DNA of 64,000 nt from Chamaecrista fasciculata (lineage: Eukaryota; Streptophyta; Magnoliopsida; Fabales; Fabaceae): positions 1-64,000 of the forward strand of contig QANZ01053322.1 in assembly GCA_003254925.1 (NCBI GenBank). The letters are read 5' to 3'. Positions within the stretch are counted from its first letter, which is position 1; each line of letters opens with the position of its first letter. Of this stretch, positions 59,096-64,000 are shown one piece after another. Made by a program: the position numbers and the translations under genes. Below the pieces are notes generated by a model, which had not been told where the DNA came from, did no database searches, and was given only the letters and a program-made list of their open reading frames with translations.

Positions 59096-60231
59096 AAAGT
59101 ATAGACAAGTGTTAGAGATTTGTCTATCTTTAACTAAGTGTGAGGGGCTTAATTCTTAATTTTAGATATGAAGTAGCTTTAAATCTTTAGTAATTGTTCT
59201 ATCTGTTGTGGTGCTTGTAACTTGTAAGTCAATGAAAAAAATTGGTAATTGTTATTAATTGTAGATATTCTGAATAGTGCTTACTTTAAAAGAATGTGAG
59301 AATTATGACACTAATGCTACTTTTGGCAAGTCGAATTAAGGGGTCCTTGGTGAATTGATTACACAACAGGGGGGATGGAAGGTGAAATTGTAGAGAGAGA
59401 GAGAGAGAGAGAGAATGGGAGTAAATCAAATTACCTAAAATAGCATAGAGCAGGATGTGATTGATTGATTGATTGAAATCAGAATCAAATTATGAAGTAA
59501 GTGAAGATGAGGAAATGGAAAAAGGGAAAGGGAAAAAATGATGAATTATTATGAAAAATGAAGAATTGAAATTGAATTCATCACTCACCACACACACACA
59601 ATCAGTCCCTAAATGGATCTGCAACCCTATCTATGCTTCTGCTTCACCACTTCTGTCTTTTGCTTTTACAAATTAAACCACCACAATAATAAAGATGATG
59701 CCATGTTGGCCTTAACAAATCTCTCATTTTTACAGTCCTTTTCTTTATTTCACATTTTCACTCTTCTAACTAATACTATATTTGCACTTTAACCATATCT
59801 AATATAATTCTGTTCTAGACTTGTGAATAGAGAAGCTAGCTAGCTAGCTATGTTATCTATTCTGAGCCTACAAAAACGTTTCCAGATTTTATGTTTAGAA
59901 AGATAGATATATGTTATCAAGAAAATTTAATTTCTTTTACCTACCCCATGTGTGAGTAATGGGTTGGGTTAACCGCCAATCTTGCAATTCTAGTCGAAAT
60001 CTGGGTTGGTTCATATTTGTGAGTTAGGTTTAATCTAAAATTAAAAAACAGCACTCTTATATGGGTCGTGAGTTTGTGATTTTAGGAACCAATTCGCAAA
60101 CTTGCATGTACTTTTCAAAAAATAATTTCTGTATTTTTTATTTTTCTAATGTATTTCTTATGTACTTATGTTGTTAAATTTTTATAATTATGATATTATG
60201 ACTTTAGAGTTTACTTAATTATTTTATAGGT
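59096..60231. other. intergenic DNA with GA microsatellite
   Basis: A (GA)n tract lies at 59392-59414 and short CTAG repeats (GCTAGCTAGCTAGC) at about 59834. No gene is seen. Confidence 0.5.
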
Positions 60232-60478
60232 TAAAATGTACTTTCGGTCCCATAATTTTTGCTCTGATCTCAATTTGGTTTTGTGTAGCATTCTTGGTTT
60301 CATATCTTTGAGTTAGGTTGTACAATTAGTCCTATATGTTTTGGTTAAGTTGCAGAATTTATCTCATATCTTTGCAAAAGATTCTATATTGCGTGACTAA
60401 CGATGAAACTTTTTGTAAAAATATAAAATAAATTTTGTACCCGACTAAAAAGTATGAGATAAAAAATACACTTTGACC
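60232..60478. mobile_element. MITE related to the element at 53128
   Basis: The left AATGTACTTTCGGTCCCATA and right AGTATGAGATAAAAAATACA ends are weakly inverted. It shares TTTTGGTTAAGTTGCA and CTCATATCTTTGCAAAA with 53128-53468. Confidence 0.55.
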
Positions 60479-60542
60479 TTACTTATATATATCACGTTTA
60501 TAGATAGATAAATATTACGAAGTGTACTTAAATTGATTTGTA

Positions 60543-60673
60543 TTTTTTTTTTGTTGCCCAAGGTATCTCCAGCTCGACAGGCCAAGAACTAATCTTCCAC
60601 GAATCTGAACTCTATTTAAGGGTCTGTCGCTAGTCAATTAGTTACTGCATACCACTAGACTAACCAAGTTTAG
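60543..60673 (-). mobile_element. tRNA-derived SINE with target duplication
   Basis: On the minus strand, A box TAGTCTAGTGG (60662-60652) and B box GAGTTCAGATTC (60612-60601) are about 50 bases apart. The body ends GATACCTTGGGCAAC plus an A tail (T run 60543-60553). The flanks TTAAATTGATTTGTA (60528-60542) and TTAAATTGATTTATA (60674-60688) are a 15-bp duplication with one mismatch. Confidence 0.85.
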
Positions 60674-60688
60674 TTAAATTGATTTATA

Positions 60689-61688
60689 TTTATATATAGG
60701 TAACATTTATATATTCAATCTTTGTTTTTTTGAACTTTCTTAATGTATAAGTCTTTTTTATTCATTATTCACATGTTTATAATAACATTTTCTTTCAAAT
60801 GATTTTTATTTATTTTTTTAAAATGTTTCATATCTTGCCTCACAAATTCAACTCGACCCAACATACAAAGCTACGAGTTGAGTTTAATTGAATTGAGCAA
60901 CTATAAATAATAGAAATGGAGTCAATCCAATCCACGAATCCAAACCTAACTCATACTCATACTTATCGTTGAAAAGGAAATTTATGACAACAGTGATCAA
61001 TGTGTTAGTAAATTCAAACACTATATACCACCTACTGTAAATAATTAATATTTATTAGTTCATTTATTATACAGCTATGTAATTCATACTTCAATATACA
61101 TTTTTTTCAAAAGGAAATAATTTTCTCTTGAAGTTATTCGAATGGACTGTAACTGTTTTATTTTATTTGCCAGAGCTATTGAACAGAGATGAATTGTCTC
61201 TTTTCTGACTTATGCAATCCATTATTGTTGTCAACCATTCAAATATTGTTTCTTTAAAAAATAAAAGATATTATCAACTATATTTAAATAAATATTTACC
61301 AAATAAAAATTGAAATTAATTACACTTCAATCCGACCTGCTTCAAATATAAATATGACTGTTTGAGTTGCTGACTGAACTGAAAAGTTTAAAACAAAGTC
61401 AACTCAATGAATCAAGTACTTTGTAATAATATTAAGAAAAAGCTGAAAGAAGCAACGTACACATAAATGCATAATTAAACAGAAAGTTAATTAAAGTGTA
61501 ATTTCCGAAAACAAAGGATACTTTTTGTAATTTTTGTATCTCTCAAATGAGAAGAACATTTGCCCATTGAAAAAACAAAATTTAACTTAGGTTTTATCTC
61601 AAGATATTTATTGTGATTGATGAATGCTAATGAATCATCAAAGTTTTTAGAGATCACTAATAGAACAGAGTTGGTTGATAGTAGTGCT
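60689..61688. other. intergenic DNA, nothing recognised
   Basis: A+T-rich, no coding or RNA signal. Confidence 0.4.
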
Positions 61689-61696
61689 CTGTGCTC

Positions 61697-62174
61697 CAGT
61701 GTTGTCAAAACCGAACCAGACAAAGACTCAGACTAGTATTCGGTTCACGGTTTGATTGGTCGAATCGGTCGAACCATCGATCAGACCGGATGATGCAATA
61801 AATAATTATTTTTAATATATTAAATATAAATCCTCTATAATGATACAAATAATTATTTTTAATATAATTAGTAATTTATTTTATTCTAAATATTAAAAGA
61901 ACAAATGAAAAAGAAGGATAAAAGATGAATGAGGGCCTCCATCTTGCCTTCTTATAATCAATTTTTTTTATTTTTAAAAAAATAAAAATAAAAAAAATTG
62001 GTTGAACCACCGGTTTTTTGGGTGGTTGGACCCGGTTCGCCGGTTTTTGGCCGGTTATTTCTGGTCCAACTGCCAGTTCGGATATTTTGGTTGAACCCAC
62101 TCGCTCTTGTATTCGGTTGGCGGTTGAACCGGTCGAACCGTCCGGTCCGGTCCGGTCCGATTCTGACAACACTG
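61697..62174. mobile_element. non-autonomous hAT element, 478 bp
   Basis: The ends CAGTGTTGTCAAAACCG and (inverted) CAGTGTTGTCAGAATCG form the terminal repeats. CTGTGCTC occurs exactly on both sides (61689-61696 and 62175-62182), the 8-bp duplication of hAT elements. Subterminal GGTTGAACC/CCGGTTC motifs are abundant. The overlapping open frames here are artefacts of the inverted repeat. Confidence 0.94.
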
Positions 62175-62378
62175 CTGTGCTCTCAGACATGAGAAGATGA
62201 ATGGAGAATTTTCATTGATGAAATTGATCTGTATCAATTAATTAATAAGAAAAAGAAACTGATTAATTAAGATGAGAGTAATTGTAGATGACTAGACTAA
62301 GATTTATTAATGATTTATTGGTGAAACTACTATTGAGGAGAAAAGTATAGAATAAACTAATATAACCAACAATGGGTT

Positions 62379-62850
62379 GCTCTAGGTGGTAAGTAAACGG
62401 TTTGATTTTGTTGGTCTAAGTGGTAAGTAAACAATTTGATATCATTTAAGTAAAAAGAAAACTTATTATTTGATTCTCGGCAAAATAAAAAACATATTAT
62501 TTGGTTTTAAATTTGTACTGAGTCAATGAATCAGTCACTGAATAATCAATATATACTACTCAATCTTTGAATTATTGTCATCGCTGATGATTTGGTCCTT
62601 AAATCAAATTCAAGGACTAAAAAATATAAATTTAATATAAATTCATGGACTAAAAAGTAATAATTTTATACAAATTGAGAACCAAATCGTTGACAATTGA
62701 AATGTTAATTTGGTATACATTTATAGATCAAATAGTATAATATCTCATTAAGTAAAATTTTAAATTTGAGACTTTGTAAAAACATCTATCTTTGTTGAGA
62801 GACTTTCTTATCATAACTAAGTCCGGATTAGTTAAAGACAAAATTCCGGG
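62379..62850 (+). mobile_element. SINE remnant interrupted by a MITE-like insertion
   Basis: The head (TGGTCTAAGTGG A box, then TTTGATATCATTTAAGTAA) at 62379-62500 and the tail (TTGAGAGACTTTCTTATCAT) at 62763-62850 both match the SINE at 36438. The part between contains inverted TTTGGTCCTTAAAT/TTCAAGGACTAAAAA blocks of a MITE. Confidence 0.45.
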
Positions 62851-63499
62851 CAACAAGAAAAAAAAAGTAATAGAAGTGAGGGGTGACTTATGGAGCATAA
62901 GAAAGGCATGGCTTTAATTTGGCTTTGCTGGAAAGAGCCTTTGTTTGTGGTAATGCTATATATAGACTATGCCACTATGGTGGTGCTTGCTGCCACTATC
63001 TATTATATTCATCTCCTTTTGTACAAAAGTCCCTCTCATTCTGCCAAAAGCTCACTACACAAGACACATTACACACACACAATGTTTATGTGATCCCTTG
63101 GAATGCCTTTTGAGTCATAATCACAAGCACAATATTGTTCTTAATTACACTACTTTCTAGTTTCTCCTTTCTTTGTCATTTTGGCCACACAAGAGTATTT
63201 ACCAATTTTTTTAGTTTAGTTGGTTTAGTATTAAACTTTTAAAGTGGAACTCAATACTTATTTTTCTAAAAAAAAAAAGTAATGTATTTCTGTTGTCGTT
63301 TTTAAATTTCAATTTAATTTTGAGATTTAGTACAAATTCATTTGGTGAGTCCGGTCAAGTTTATCTTTGATTCTTTCATGATTTCTATGATGTAACATGG
63401 AAAATCATGTTTACTACGATGATGAGAATTTAATTGAGTACTGCCATTTTGGCATTGAATTCAGAGATAGAATTATAAATTATGAAAAAAAGGTCAAAA
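62851..63499. other. intergenic DNA, possible promoter-like stretch, no gene supported
   Basis: GCTATATATAGAC at about 62955 could be a TATA box and is followed by CA-rich sequence, but no convincing coding exon follows. Three overlapping short open frames here are not supported. Confidence 0.3.
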
Positions 63500-63830
63500 T
63501 CTAAATTTGGTTTTAAATTGATTTTATATGTTTCTTTAATTTCTCAAATTGGTTTCTAAGTATCAAATATGATTATATCTCTTTTCTTTCAAGTTCAAAT
63601 ATAACAAATCTAAAGCTATATATTACTTTTGACGAAACCTTTCTCAATTTAATTGGAACCTTCAACAAATAAGATCAAATCCGATCTTGAAAGTGAGTCA
63701 TTTTTTCATGATCAATTTAACGACGACATTGATAAAGGAAATTGGTCATATTTTTTTTATTTTAAGCCTAAATGTGACAAATTTAAAACTATACACTAAT
63801 TCTTAAAGAGTTATTTCTTTTTTTAGCTGA
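63500..63830. repeat. dispersed repeat of the GTTCAAATATAACAAATC family
   Basis: It shares TATATCTCTTTTCTTTCAAG and TTCAACAAATAAGATCAAAT with the repeats at 33.6, 38.6 and 49.6 kb. It is more diverged than those copies. Confidence 0.45.
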
Positions 63831-64000
63831 TAGGTAGTGTTGAGTAAGGACAAAAAAAAGTCATGTATACTGAATTTATAGTGGCAATTCTAGTATTGTT
63901 GCTAATGGAGCGAATTTATAGGTTGTAGGGGATCCTTCTTCTTTTAGAAAAAAACTAGTGGTGTTGTGAAAAACAAAAGTGTGAGGGGGTGTATTTTGCA

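Noticed and set aside
61876..62237. Four overlapping open frames of 60-104 codons
   Set aside because: They lie within the inverted repeats of the hAT element, with opposite-strand frames mirroring each other; low-complexity Gly/Pro/Val-rich peptides.
1..64000. Search for CRISPR arrays, phage, operons or bacterial defence systems
   Set aside because: All tandem repeats found are minisatellites or transposon parts; gene structure and repeats are those of a plant nuclear genome.

Overview
This is a 64 kb stretch of a flowering-plant nuclear genome, almost certainly a eudicot. The evidence is spliced genes with GT-AG introns, a pyrimidine-rich leader, A+T-rich intergenic DNA, and dense MITEs, LINEs, SINEs, Helitrons and LTR elements typical of dicots. 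The miRNA loci resemble a poplar-type miR159 variant as I remember it, which weakly suggests a rosid; species cannot be read from the sequence. There is one assembly gap (23615-23778) and single Ns at 11975, 20535, 25359 and 32835.

Protein genes are few. (1) A complete six-exon minus-strand gene (1755-5353) for a 552-residue POB1/LRB-type BTB-BACK protein. (2) A small intronless plus-strand gene (17303-17551) for an 82-residue Lys/Glu-rich protein with terminal cysteine clusters, which I do not recognise. (3) A broken STP-type hexose transporter (20605-22351, minus) with several nonsense codons and frameshifts. (4) A 130-residue SWIB/MDM2-domain protein (57481-58429, plus), probably with a 5' UTR exon near 53.6 kb and a long leader intron.

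The most interesting RNA-level content is a cluster of three related foldback loci on the minus strand (about 26.7, 36.8 and 44.2 kb) in duplicated flanks. Two are clear MIR159-family precursors with the same 21-nt mature sequence. The third keeps a well-paired duplex and an upstream TATA box but has a completely changed mature sequence.

The rest is mainly mobile DNA. 5.7-20.6 kb holds two LINEs, a tandem pair of Helitron-like elements and several MITEs. In the first LINE an insertion chain can be read: a LINE carries a 1.39 kb Mutator-like element with a captured CIPK/SnRK3 kinase fragment, and that element carries a 430 bp foldback MITE, each with its own 9-bp target duplication. 23.2-26.6 kb looks like a Helitron with nested retro-like direct repeats. 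30.8-32.3 kb holds a complete TRIM retroelement whose LTRs carry an snRNA-gene-like USE/TATA arrangement. 35.7-36.4 and 39.8-40.3 kb hold two short LINE derivatives with a leader joined directly to an RNase H tail. 46.6-48.7 kb is a 2.1 kb solo LTR. Stowaway, hAT and SINE copies with readable target duplications follow at 52.3, 61.7 and 60.5 kb.

Nothing here resembles a bacterial-type operon or defence system. The genes are independent and the window is best read as gene islands in a repeat-rich plant chromosome arm.
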